DNA from: Rhizobium skierniewicense
Lineage (GTDB): Bacteria > Pseudomonadota > Alphaproteobacteria > Rhizobiales > Rhizobiaceae
DNA length: 64,000 nt
NCBI RefSeq assembly: GCF_014196515.1
Contig: NZ_JACIDV010000001.1
Coordinates: forward strand, 248,001-312,000
Direction: 5' to 3'
The notes beneath the pieces are model-generated. The model made no database searches. It had not been told where the DNA came from and worked only from the letters and a program-made list of their open reading frames with translations. The translations under genes and the position numbers were made by a program. How positions within the stretch are numbered: the stretch's first letter is position 1; each line of letters opens with the position of its first letter. Positions 30,120 to 39,219 of this stretch are shown piece after piece.

Positions 30120-31940
30120 ATGAAAGACCTGACCAACCTACCCACAACGCAGGCAAAGGGCGGAAAGCTGCGTTCTCGCGCATGGTTCGACAATCCTGAT
30201 AACGCCGACATGACGGCGCTTTATCTGGAGCGCTACATGAATTTCGGCCTCAGCCAGGCGGAACTGCAGTCGGATCGTCCGATCATCGGCATCGCCCAGA
30301 CGGGGTCGGACCTGTCACCGTGTAACCGCCACCACCTGGAACTGGCGCACCGTCTGCGCGAAGGCATCCGCGAAGCGGGCGGCATTGCCATCGAATTTCC
30401 GGTTCACCCCATTCAGGAAACCGGCAAGCGCCCGACAGCGGGTCTCGACCGTAACCTTGCCTATCTCGGCCTCGTGGAAGTGCTGTACGGCTATCCGCTC
30501 GATGGCGTCGTGCTGACCATCGGCTGCGACAAGACGACGCCTGCCTGTCTTATGGCGGCGGCCACCGTCAACATTCCCGCCATCGCGCTCTCCGTCGGCC
30601 CGATGCTGAACGGCTGGTTCCGTGGTGAACGCACCGGTTCCGGCACCATCGTCTGGAAAGCCCGCGAACTTCTGGCCAAGGGCGAAATCGACTATGCCGG
30701 TTTCGTCAAGCTGGTTGCTTCCTCGGCTCCGTCCACCGGCTATTGCAACACCATGGGCACGGCCACGACCATGAATTCGCTCGCCGAAGCACTCGGCATG
30801 CAGTTGCCGGGTTCCGCCGCCATTCCAGCGCCTTACCGCGACCGCCAGGAAATTTCCTACCTCACCGGTCTGCGCATCGTTGAAATGGTCAAGGAAGACC
30901 TGAAGCCTTCCGACATCATGACGAAGGACGCGTTCATCAACGCCATCCGCGTCAACTCGGCCATTGGCGGTTCCACCAACGCGCCGATCCATCTGAACGG
31001 TCTAGCCCGTCACCTCGATGTCGAGCTGACGGTCGATGACTGGCAGACATACGGTGAAGAGGTACCATTGCTGGTCAACCTTCAGCCTGCCGGTGAGTAT
31101 CTCGGCGAAGACTATTACCACGCAGGCGGCGTTCCCGCTGTCGTCAACCAGTTGATGACACAAGGCCTCATCAAGGAAGACGCGATGACGGTCAACGGCA
31201 AGACCATCGGCGAAAACTGCCGTGGCGCCATCATCGAAGACGAAAAGGTCATTCGTCCGTTCGATCAGCCGCTCAAGCAACGTGCCGGCTTCCGTGTTCT
31301 GCGTGGCAACCTGTTCTCGTCGGCCATCATGAAGACCAGCGTGATTTCGCCTGAGTTCCGTGAGCGTTACCTGTCCAACCCGAACGACCCGGAAGCCTTC
31401 GAAGGCAAGGCGGTCGTGTTCGATGGTCCGGAAGATTACCACCACCGCATCGACGATCCATCGCTCGGTATCGATGCCAACACGGTTCTGTTCATGCGCG
31501 GTGCCGGTCCCATCGGTTATCCGGGTGCTGCCGAAGTCGTCAACATGCGCGCGCCGGACTATCTGCTCAAGCAGGGCGTCACGTCGCTTCCCTGCATCGG
31601 TGATGGCCGCCAGTCCGGGACCTCGGGCAGCCCGTCCATCCTGAACGCATCGCCGGAAGCTGCCGCAGGCGGCGGTCTCGCGATCCTTCAGACCGGCGAC
31701 CGGGTGCGGATCGATGTGGGCAAGGGCAAGGCCGATATCCTGATTTCTGCCGAAGAACTTGCCAAGCGTTACGACGCGCTGGCCGCATCTGGCGGTTACA
31801 AGTTCCCTGACCATCAGACCCCATGGCAGGAAATCCAGCGTGGCCTCGTCGGCCAGATGGAAACCGGCGCGGTTCTGGAAAATGCCGTCAAGTACCAGCG
31901 CATCGCCCAGACCAAGGGCGTCCCTCGCGACAACCACTGA
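30120..31940 (+). CDS. xylD: IlvD/Edd-family sugar-acid dehydratase, D-xylonate-dehydratase type
   Basis: A 606-residue Fe-S/Mg dehydratase that removes water from a sugar acid to give a 2-keto-3-deoxy acid. It matches Caulobacter XylD, as I recall it, along the whole length: [78 protein letters not shown] and [20 protein letters not shown]. The Cys of SPCNRHH, GCDKTTP and YCNTMG fit the 2Fe-2S ligands of this group. L-arabinonate or D-galactonate dehydratases are close relatives, so substrate is uncertain. Its location opposite a sugar importer suggests catabolism of the imported sugar after oxidation. A strong terminator follows. Confidence 0.85.
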   Translation: MKDLTNLPTTQAKGGKLRSRAWFDNPDNADMTALYLERYMNFGLSQAELQSDRPIIGIAQTGSDLSPCNRHHLELAHRLREGIREAGGIAIEFPVHPIQETGKRPTAGLDRNLAYLGLVEVLYGYPLDGVVLTIGCDKTTPACLMAAATVNIPAIALSVGPMLNGWFRGERTGSGTIVWKARELLAKGEIDYAGFVKLVASSAPSTGYCNTMGTATTMNSLAEALGMQLPGSAAIPAPYRDRQEISYLTGLRIVEMVKEDLKPSDIMTKDAFINAIRVNSAIGGSTNAPIHLNGLARHLDVELTVDDWQTYGEEVPLLVNLQPAGEYLGEDYYHAGGVPAVVNQLMTQGLIKEDAMTVNGKTIGENCRGAIIEDEKVIRPFDQPLKQRAGFRVLRGNLFSSAIMKTSVISPEFRERYLSNPNDPEAFEGKAVVFDGPEDYHHRIDDPSLGIDANTVLFMRGAGPIGYPGAAEVVNMRAPDYLLKQGVTSLPCIGDGRQSGTSGSPSILNASPEAAAGGGLAILQTGDRVRIDVGKGKADILISAEELAKRYDALAASGGYKFPDHQTPWQEIQRGLVGQMETGAVLENAVKYQRIAQTKGVPRDNH

Positions 31941-31956
31941 CGTCGCTTGACACTCA

Positions 31957-31986
31957 AAAACACCGGCTGGTTTCAGCCGGTGTTTT
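31957..31986. terminator. strong bidirectional terminator between xylD and the phosphoesterase gene
   Basis: A perfect 13-bp stem AAAACACCGGCTG / CAGCCGGTGTTTT with a GTTT loop. T and A runs on both flanks let it serve the convergent gene as well. Confidence 0.92.
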
Positions 31987-32007
31987 CGTCTTTGTCGCGC
32001 AGTCCTT

Positions 32008-32742
32008 CTACTCGGCGTGCATCACCGTAATGGCGCCATCGCGGGTGATTTTCACCGCAGATAGCCGCCCCGTCATAAACGCACCGGTATCTACATTCAG
32101 ACGATTGTCGGAAAGCGATACAGTGCGCACAGGCGTATGGCCGTGCACGGTCATGAACAGGTTGTCGGCACCCGGAACGGTCTGATCCTTTGGCCTTATC
32201 CACAACAGATGCTTGTCGTGCTGCCTTTGCAGCGGCACACCGTTCACGACCCCCGCATGGACGAAACAGAAGCCGGGCACCGCCAGCAGCGATGGCAGCG
32301 ATGTCATGAAGTCGATATGGCTCTGCGGAATGTGTTCGTGAAGCCGTGCTTTCAGGCTTTTCTTATCTGCCGGTATCTCCCCGATCCCGTAGGATTTCAG
32401 CGTTTCCATTCCGCCGAACTCAAGCCAGAGATGGTCTTCTCGCGGATCGCTTAGAAAATCCAGCATCGTCGCCTCGTGGTTTCCCGCAAGGCAAAAGCGA
32501 TCGATATCACCGGATATCGGCTGCATCAGCTCATGAATGACGTAGGAGGATTTCGGACCGCGGTCGATGTAGTCTCCCAGCATCACGATCCATTTGGAGC
32601 CGTGTATGTGCGCGGCATCGCTCAGGATCTTCTTCTGCAACGCCTGCAACAGATCAAAGCACCCGTGAACATCGCCGATGGCATAGATAATGTCGGGCCT
32701 GTCATGCGAGAACAATTTTCGGCGCATCTGGGGTGTTTGCAT
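32008..32742 (-). CDS. metallophosphoesterase of the PPP/PrpA-ApaH type
   Basis: A 244-residue calcineurin-like phosphoesterase. All metal-binding motifs are present in order: YAIGDVHGCFDLL, MLGDYIDRGPKSS, FCLAGNHEATML, FVHAGVVNGVPL and VHGHTPVRTV. Such bacterial proteins act as Ser/Thr protein phosphatases or dinucleoside tetraphosphatases; the short length argues against ApaH (about 280) but does not settle the substrate. The gene stands alone, convergent with xylD and divergent from the Cys4 protein gene. A GGAAGG lies about 10 bases before the ATG. Confidence 0.9.
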   Translation of the reverse strand: MQTPQMRRKLFSHDRPDIIYAIGDVHGCFDLLQALQKKILSDAAHIHGSKWIVMLGDYIDRGPKSSYVIHELMQPISGDIDRFCLAGNHEATMLDFLSDPREDHLWLEFGGMETLKSYGIGEIPADKKSLKARLHEHIPQSHIDFMTSLPSLLAVPGFCFVHAGVVNGVPLQRQHDKHLLWIRPKDQTVPGADNLFMTVHGHTPVRTVSLSDNRLNVDTGAFMTGRLSAVKITRDGAITVMHAE

Positions 32743-32911
32743 CGTCTTTGGACCTTCCTCGCGGTTGGGCGACGCCGCGAATTCATGGAAAAGCTATGAA
32801 CGATTAGGCTTAACGCAGCATTGACAGTGGGCCTGATCCGCACATTGTCCCTAAAATCGTCTCTTTTGCATGGGTTTTTGGTATGACCGATACAAATAAC
32901 GGGAGGTGCTT

Positions 32912-33547
32912 ATGACGCTACAGAACCGGGTCGATCCCTTTGGAGACATCGTCGCTCTTCCGTTGCGCGGGCTTTTTACCGGCAATCGTGGCATGATTCA
33001 TGACCCTCGAACCAAAACCCTCACGACGAAACGGTGGACCTCGAAGGCGTGGCTGGTGTGCAATTGCGATTATAAGAAAGTGCGCCGCGATGTCATGGCG
33101 ACACGCGGCTGGACCGAACTTTTCTTCTTTGACGAAGCGACAGCTTTGGCGGCCGGTCACCGCCCATGCTTCCAGTGCCGCCGTGATGACGCCGATCGGT
33201 TCCGGAGCGCTTGGGCAGCCGGGAATGGCGTCTCCCCTCCCAGCTCCAAAGACATGGACAGCGTGCTTCATCGGGAGAGGCTCCAGTCTCGCCGCAAACG
33301 GTTGAACATGCTGCTATCGCCTCTGGAACATTTGCCAGATGGCGCCATGATTGCCGCTGCGGGGAATGCTTTTCTGATTGTCGAGGGCAAGCCGTATCAC
33401 TGGGATGCAGATGGATATCAACCGGTGCAGACCTTGCCATTCGTCGACGGGTTGCTCACGCCGCCCTCTACGCTCAACACCCTGCACGCCGGATACACAC
33501 CGCGTCTGCACCCGTCGCTTTCAACGAAACAGGAAACGGTCGCATGA
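32912..33547 (+). CDS. unnamed Cys4 protein with Ada-like zinc motif, coupled to alkB
   Basis: A 211-residue protein I do not recognise as a named family. Residues 46-95 resemble the N-terminal zinc domain of Ada: WLVCNCDYKK then TELFFFDEATALAAGHRPCFQC, where the ALAAGxRPCxxC block is almost the Ada motif. The four Cys are 50, 52, 86 and 89 (C-x-C-x33-C-x2-C against C-x3-C-x26-C-x2-C in Ada). The remaining about 115 residues are basic then hydrophobic. ATG at 32912 follows GGGAGG. The stop overlaps the alkB start by 4 bases, so both proteins are co-translated; a DNA alkylation role is therefore likely but inferred. Confidence 0.8.
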   Translation: MTLQNRVDPFGDIVALPLRGLFTGNRGMIHDPRTKTLTTKRWTSKAWLVCNCDYKKVRRDVMATRGWTELFFFDEATALAAGHRPCFQCRRDDADRFRSAWAAGNGVSPPSSKDMDSVLHRERLQSRRKRLNMLLSPLEHLPDGAMIAAAGNAFLIVEGKPYHWDADGYQPVQTLPFVDGLLTPPSTLNTLHAGYTPRLHPSLSTKQETVA

Positions 33548-34200
33548 TGGATGATCTGTTTTCTGGCCTCGAAGCGGCGGCCCCGAAGCGTGTCGAGATG
33601 GCAGATGGCGCATGGCTGTTGCGTCATCATGCATTGGATGTTTCCTCGACGCTCTTGCACGCCGTCGACCAGATCTCGTCCGCCGCCCCTTTTCGCCACA
33701 TGGTCACTCCGGGCGGTTTTTCCATGTCAGTCGCCATGACGAATTGTGGACCCTTTGGCTGGGTGACGGACCGCAGAGGATACCGGTATCAAACCACTGA
33801 TCCCGAGAGTGGAAAACCATGGCCAGCCATGCCGCAAAGCTTTCAGTCGCTGGCCGAAAGTGCTGCACGGGACGCTGGCTATCCAGATTTTATCCCCAAT
33901 GCCTGTCTGATCAACCGCTACGAGCCGGGCGCGAAAATGTCTCTCCATCAGGACAAGGACGAGAAAGATTTCACCAATCCCATTGTTTCGGTGTCGTTGG
34001 GCCTGCCTGCCACCTTTCAGTTCGGTGGCATGAACCGAACCGATCCGGTGCGCAAACATGTGCTCAGTCATGGTGATGTCGTCGTCTGGGGCGGTCCTTC
34101 CCGCCTGTTCTTCCATGGCATTATGCCGTTGAAGGACGGCATCCACGACGCCGCCGGACGGGCACGCATCAATCTGACGTTCCGCCATGCGGCTGTGTGA
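33544..34200 (+). CDS. alkB: AlkB, Fe(II)/2-oxoglutarate-dependent DNA repair demethylase
   Basis: A 218-residue dioxygenase, the size of E. coli AlkB (216). It oxidatively removes methyl groups from 1-methyladenine and 3-methylcytosine. The Fe ligands His135 and Asp137 lie in LHQDKDE and His191 in RLFFHGIMPLKDG; the 2-oxoglutarate arginines Arg208 and Arg214 are in RARINLTFR. Other AlkB-typical blocks are NACLINRYEPGAKMSLHQ and SHGDVVVWGGPSRLF. The start is the ATGATG at 33544 overlapping the upstream Cys4 gene, so the two are one operon. A much longer frame from 33211 is read-through of the other gene and is ignored. Confidence 0.96.
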   Translation: MMDDLFSGLEAAAPKRVEMADGAWLLRHHALDVSSTLLHAVDQISSAAPFRHMVTPGGFSMSVAMTNCGPFGWVTDRRGYRYQTTDPESGKPWPAMPQSFQSLAESAARDAGYPDFIPNACLINRYEPGAKMSLHQDKDEKDFTNPIVSVSLGLPATFQFGGMNRTDPVRKHVLSHGDVVVWGGPSRLFFHGIMPLKDGIHDAAGRARINLTFRHAAV

Positions 34201-34334
34201 CATCCCGTTAATCAGCGAATCCTACACAACTGTTAACTGTAAATCGCATTAAGTCGCCCGCGAGGGCACTGATTTACCTGTCGTTTCCGAAATGAAGCTA
34301 GCGTTGTTCCACAACACGAGATCGGGAAACGACG

Positions 34335-36089
34335 ATGAACACAGCGCAGCAGCTCAAGACGACTTTCGAGATCGACAGACAGGTGGAGTTCACCTCCAAA
34401 CTGACGGCTGCGCATGCGCGAATTGAAAAGGCGTTTCTTGAAGGCGGAGCGGTTCTGGTGTCCGTCATGGACATTCTGGCCAATCTGACGGGCATTTTGG
34501 ACGGAATGACCGGCACGATCGACGGTCAGACAGCCCAAACAACGCTCGATGGTTTGGGCAAAACCATCGATGATCTCGCGCAATTGCCGAAGACGGAAAA
34601 AACACGCCAGGCGGCATTCAATTCCTTGGCAGAAATGTGCTCCTCCACAGGCGGGCATATTGACGATATCCATGAGACAATCCGCTATCTCAAGACCTTC
34701 GTGATCACGGTCAAGATCACCGGTGCTGGGCTCGCCGAATTTGCGGGCTTCGCCGATGAAATTCGCGAACGCATCCAGTCGGGTGCAGACGAAGTCAGCC
34801 GTTTTGCCAAGAACCTCGAAGCGATGCGGTCCCAGCTCATCAAGGCCCGTTCTTATTCATCGGGCACGCTTGCGGATTTCGAATCGACCATTCCGCAAAT
34901 TATCGCAGGACTGAACGAAAACTCAGCGCGTATTTCCACGCAGCAGCAGGAGATGTCTGACATCGCCGCGCAGGTGAAAAAGATCGCCAGTACCATTCAG
35001 GGCAAGATCGGCTCGGTGCTTTCTTCCCTACAGATCGGCGATATTACCCGCCAGCGCATCGAACATATCCAGCGCATGTTGGAGATGCTGGATGATTTCG
35101 CGTCTTCCGACGAAGGAAAGCAGCTTGATGCCGGTGAATATGCCGTTTTGAAAGAAGCGGTTCTGCAGATGGCTGGCGCGCAGATGAACGAGACAGCGGC
35201 CGCTTTCCATCGCGATTGCACCAAGATATTCAAAAGCATTTCGAGCTTTGCCGATGATGCGGCGCGCATCCTGTCTCTGCGCGATGAACTGGTCGACAAG
35301 ACCCGCAATGGCGACAAGGACACGCTGGCCCTGATGGAGCAGGGTATCGTTGAAGCCTGTAATCTGGTTACCCGTGTGCAGGAGAGCAGCGCCGGTGCCG
35401 ACAATGTCGTTCTGTCCGTGACCAACAGCGCGCAGGAATTGTCACGCGGCATTGAAATTTTGCGATCCATCAAGATCGATATTCACTACATGGCGCTTAA
35501 CTCCAATCTGCGCTGCTCTAAGCTTGGCGATGCCGGCCGCTCTGTCAATGTTGTCAGCGGTGAAATGCGAGTGTTCGCGGGCAAGCTGGAGACGCCAGCC
35601 GACGCCATCGTCGAAGAACTCCAGCGTGTCGAAGGCGCCACGAGCCAGCTGGCACAACAGGGCCGAGGCCTTTCGGCTGATCTGGCTCTGCCGCTGAACG
35701 AAAGTCTCCACGCAATCCGCCGCGCCAAGACACAGATGGATGCGGGTTTGCAGGCCCTTGCCGACGAAGGTCAGGCCGTTTTCAGCCGCATCAGTTCAGC
35801 CGTTGTGACGCTCGACTTCGAAAGCGAGCTGGGTGCCACCTTTAACGAATGCTGCCAGATCTCCGCACAATTGTCGCAAGGCTTTGACGCAAACGTCTCT
35901 GCTTTCAGCCATAAGATAGAAACCTTCAGCTCAGCGGTCTACAAGCTCTACACAATGTCTCAGGAGCGCGACATTCACGTTCGCTTTCTGCCTGTAAGTG
36001 TTCCGTCTGCCAGAGCAAATGTCACTTCCATTGCCAGCAACGCAGCTGCAGCGGATGATGATGATCTGTTTGCGGACGCGCTTTTCTAG
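34335..36089 (+). CDS. soluble coiled-coil protein with a degenerate chemoreceptor-like hairpin
   Basis: A 584-residue, strongly helical protein without signal peptide or membrane segment. Residues about 379-425 (IKIDIHYMALNSNLRCSKLG, then DAGRSVNVVSGEMRVFA) align with the hairpin tip of methyl-accepting proteins (ALNAAIEAARAGE..GRGFAVVADEVR) but with altered residues, so coupling to CheA is doubtful. Further helices (residues 150-260, 440-550) look like the receptor bundle, and QIGDITRQRIEHIQRML resembles signalling-dimer helices. The C-terminus is the acidic ADDDDLFADALF. It may be a cytoplasmic scaffold or sensor. It stands alone between alkB and the DUF2171 gene; function unknown. Confidence 0.75.
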   Translation: MNTAQQLKTTFEIDRQVEFTSKLTAAHARIEKAFLEGGAVLVSVMDILANLTGILDGMTGTIDGQTAQTTLDGLGKTIDDLAQLPKTEKTRQAAFNSLAEMCSSTGGHIDDIHETIRYLKTFVITVKITGAGLAEFAGFADEIRERIQSGADEVSRFAKNLEAMRSQLIKARSYSSGTLADFESTIPQIIAGLNENSARISTQQQEMSDIAAQVKKIASTIQGKIGSVLSSLQIGDITRQRIEHIQRMLEMLDDFASSDEGKQLDAGEYAVLKEAVLQMAGAQMNETAAAFHRDCTKIFKSISSFADDAARILSLRDELVDKTRNGDKDTLALMEQGIVEACNLVTRVQESSAGADNVVLSVTNSAQELSRGIEILRSIKIDIHYMALNSNLRCSKLGDAGRSVNVVSGEMRVFAGKLETPADAIVEELQRVEGATSQLAQQGRGLSADLALPLNESLHAIRRAKTQMDAGLQALADEGQAVFSRISSAVVTLDFESELGATFNECCQISAQLSQGFDANVSAFSHKIETFSSAVYKLYTMSQERDIHVRFLPVSVPSARANVTSIASNAAAADDDDLFADALF

Positions 36090-36134
36090 GAACGGCCGAC
36101 CTTCAGGCCGCGACTGTTGAACGTGAGAAAGACG

Positions 36135-36159
36135 GGAACGAAACGGCCCGCCATCCATT
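36135..36159 (+). promoter_or_regulatory. possible EcfG-type promoter of the DUF2171 gene (one mismatch)
   Basis: GGAAC at 36135-36139, 16 bases, then CATT at 36156-36159 (consensus CGTT). It lies 39 bases before the ATG. DUF2171/PRC-like proteins are frequent general-stress genes, which supports the weak match. Confidence 0.4.
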
Positions 36160-36198
36160 TTCTGCGTGTGAATAAAAGAAAACACGGAGGAAATGACC

Positions 36199-36432
36199 AT
36201 GATTTCTCAGGATAAAATTCGCGAGCATATGGAAGTTCGTTCCGCCGATGGAAGCCATGTCGGCACCGTCGACCATATGGAAGGAACCAGCCGCATCAAG
36301 CTGACGAAAACAGATGCCGAAGATGGCAAGCACCACCTGATCCCGCTGGAGTGGGTCGATCACGTGGATGCCCATGTCCATTTAAGCCGATCGGCCTCCG
36401 ACGTGCGCAGCAACTGGGAAACACTCAACTAG
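36199..36432 (+). CDS. DUF2171 family protein
   Basis: A 77-residue DUF2171 protein, a PRC-barrel-like fold: MEVRSADGSHVGTVDHMEG, a short loop, then HHLIPLEWVDHVDAHVHL. These residues form two beta-hairpins that in PRC-type proteins mediate protein contacts. Of two in-frame ATGs, 36199 has GGAGG at 8 bases, while 36193 is only 2 bases from it. It is a small cytoplasmic protein that is often stress-induced in alphaproteobacteria; its function is unknown. It is followed by a terminator shared with the convergent ABC-F gene. Confidence 0.85.
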   Translation: MISQDKIREHMEVRSADGSHVGTVDHMEGTSRIKLTKTDAEDGKHHLIPLEWVDHVDAHVHLSRSASDVRSNWETLN

Positions 36433-36457
36433 AGTGCCAGCAATCGATCAAAGTCAT

Positions 36458-36482
36458 AATGCGGCCCTTAAGGCCGCATTTT

Positions 36483-36484
<2 letters not shown>
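36458..36484 (+). terminator. terminator after the DUF2171 gene
   Basis: AATGCGGCC / GGCCGCATT (9-bp stem) with a CTTAA loop, followed by a T-run reaching 36484. It abuts the stop of the convergent ABC-F gene. Confidence 0.88.
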
Positions 36485-38108
<1,624 letters not shown>

Positions 38109-38207
38109 GAGAGGATAACCGATAAGCTGGAGGTGTGGCGTCCCTATGCCATGCCGGGCCGTAGCTGTCACCCGATGAATCGACATGGAAACCTTGTGAA
38201 ATATTTT

Positions 38208-38221
38208 GGAATGGATATTCC
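38208..38221. promoter_or_regulatory. candidate IolR operator upstream of iolR
   Basis: GGAATGGATATTCC is a perfect match to GGAA-N6-TTCC, the palindrome I recall for the RpiR-type IolR of Sinorhizobium, and is extended to TGGAAT-GGAT-ATTCCA. It lies about 52 bases before the iolR ATG, suggesting autoregulation. Confidence 0.75.
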
Positions 38222-38272
38222 ATATTGCCAGTGGGATAGAACAACGAGGGATTGAACAATGAGGGAGAGATC

Positions 38273-39088
38273 ATGAGTGTGAACGCGGCCCCCGCAACGG
38301 TCGAAGCTTTTCGCGAGCGATTGCTGGAGATCACTGACAAACTGCCGAAGCGCCTGCGTCAATGCGCCGATCACGTCGCCGCACATGCCGATCGCATCGC
38401 GGTGTCCACCGTCGCCGAACTGGCGGATGGCGCAGGTGTTCCGCCATCCGCCATGATGCGTTTCAGCCAGATCATGGGGTTCTCCGGCTTTTCCGAAATG
38501 CAGCGCCTGTTTCGCGAGCATTACACGGGCAGCTGGCCAGATTATACGACGCGTCTCAGCAATCTGCGTGACAGTGGTGAAGATGGCAGTGCGCTGCTTT
38601 TGGGAGAGTTCGTGGACGCCGGGCGGGCATCGCTCGAAAACGTGCTGAAAACGGTCGATCCGCAGGAGTTCGAAACTGCGATACAGGTGCTGTCGGGAGC
38701 AAGCACCATCCATATTATCGGCCTGCGCCGGTCCTTCGCGGTCGCCAGCTATCTGGCCTATGCGTTCGAAAAAATGGGCGTTCCGGCCATGTTGCACGCA
38801 TCTGTCGGGCAACTGCACAATGAAAGTGCGATAAGATATGGCGACGTCGTGCTGGCCATCACCTTCGCGCCCTATTCAGCGGAGACGATGGACCTTGCGT
38901 CCTCAAGCCTCGCGCGCCGCGTTCCGGTGGTGGCGATAACCGATACGGCCGTGAGCCCGATGCGGAAGCTGGGCGCGACGATCCTCGCGGTCTCCGAGGT
39001 GGATTTCGGTGCCTTCCGATCGCTTTCAGCCACACTTTGCGTCGCCATAGCGCTCGCTGTCGGCGTTGGTGCACAGAGGCAAAATTGA
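38273..39088 (+). CDS. iolR: RpiR-family repressor of inositol catabolism
   Basis: A 271-residue RpiR-type regulator: N-terminal helix-turn-helix (CADHVAAHADRIAVSTVAEL, GAGVPPSAMMRFSQIMGFSG) and a C-terminal SIS sugar-phosphate isomerase-like domain (IHIIGLRRSFAVASYLAYAF, GDVVLAITFAPYSAETMDLA). The SIS domain senses an inositol-derived phosphate in the characterised IolR. ATG at 38273 has GAGGGAGAG upstream; an earlier in-frame ATG at 38252 lacks a site. It precedes iolCDEB, and the operator-like palindromes lie before both. Identity rests on context and operators. Confidence 0.92.
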   Translation: MSVNAAPATVEAFRERLLEITDKLPKRLRQCADHVAAHADRIAVSTVAELADGAGVPPSAMMRFSQIMGFSGFSEMQRLFREHYTGSWPDYTTRLSNLRDSGEDGSALLLGEFVDAGRASLENVLKTVDPQEFETAIQVLSGASTIHIIGLRRSFAVASYLAYAFEKMGVPAMLHASVGQLHNESAIRYGDVVLAITFAPYSAETMDLASSSLARRVPVVAITDTAVSPMRKLGATILAVSEVDFGAFRSLSATLCVAIALAVGVGAQRQN

Positions 39089-39114
39089 ATATTTATGTTG
39101 AAATCCAGAAAAAT

Positions 39115-39184
39115 GGAATTTATAGTCCAAAAATAACCTGAAATGAAATGCGTGAAATGGAATGATTTTGGAGTGTCATTCCAT
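39115..39184. promoter_or_regulatory. candidate IolR operators upstream of iolC
   Basis: Two elements precede iolC: GGAATTTATAGTCC at 39115-39128 (GGAA-N6-TTCC with one mismatch) and a perfect 9-bp inverted repeat ATGGAATGA / TCATTCCAT at 39157-39165 and 39176-39184. In the latter the GGAA and TTCC halves are 16 bases apart, exactly 10 more than the N6 site, about one extra helical turn. Confidence 0.65.
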
Positions 39185-39219
39185 ATCCGGGTTTCGCGCT
39201 ACAGCGAGGGAGGACGATC

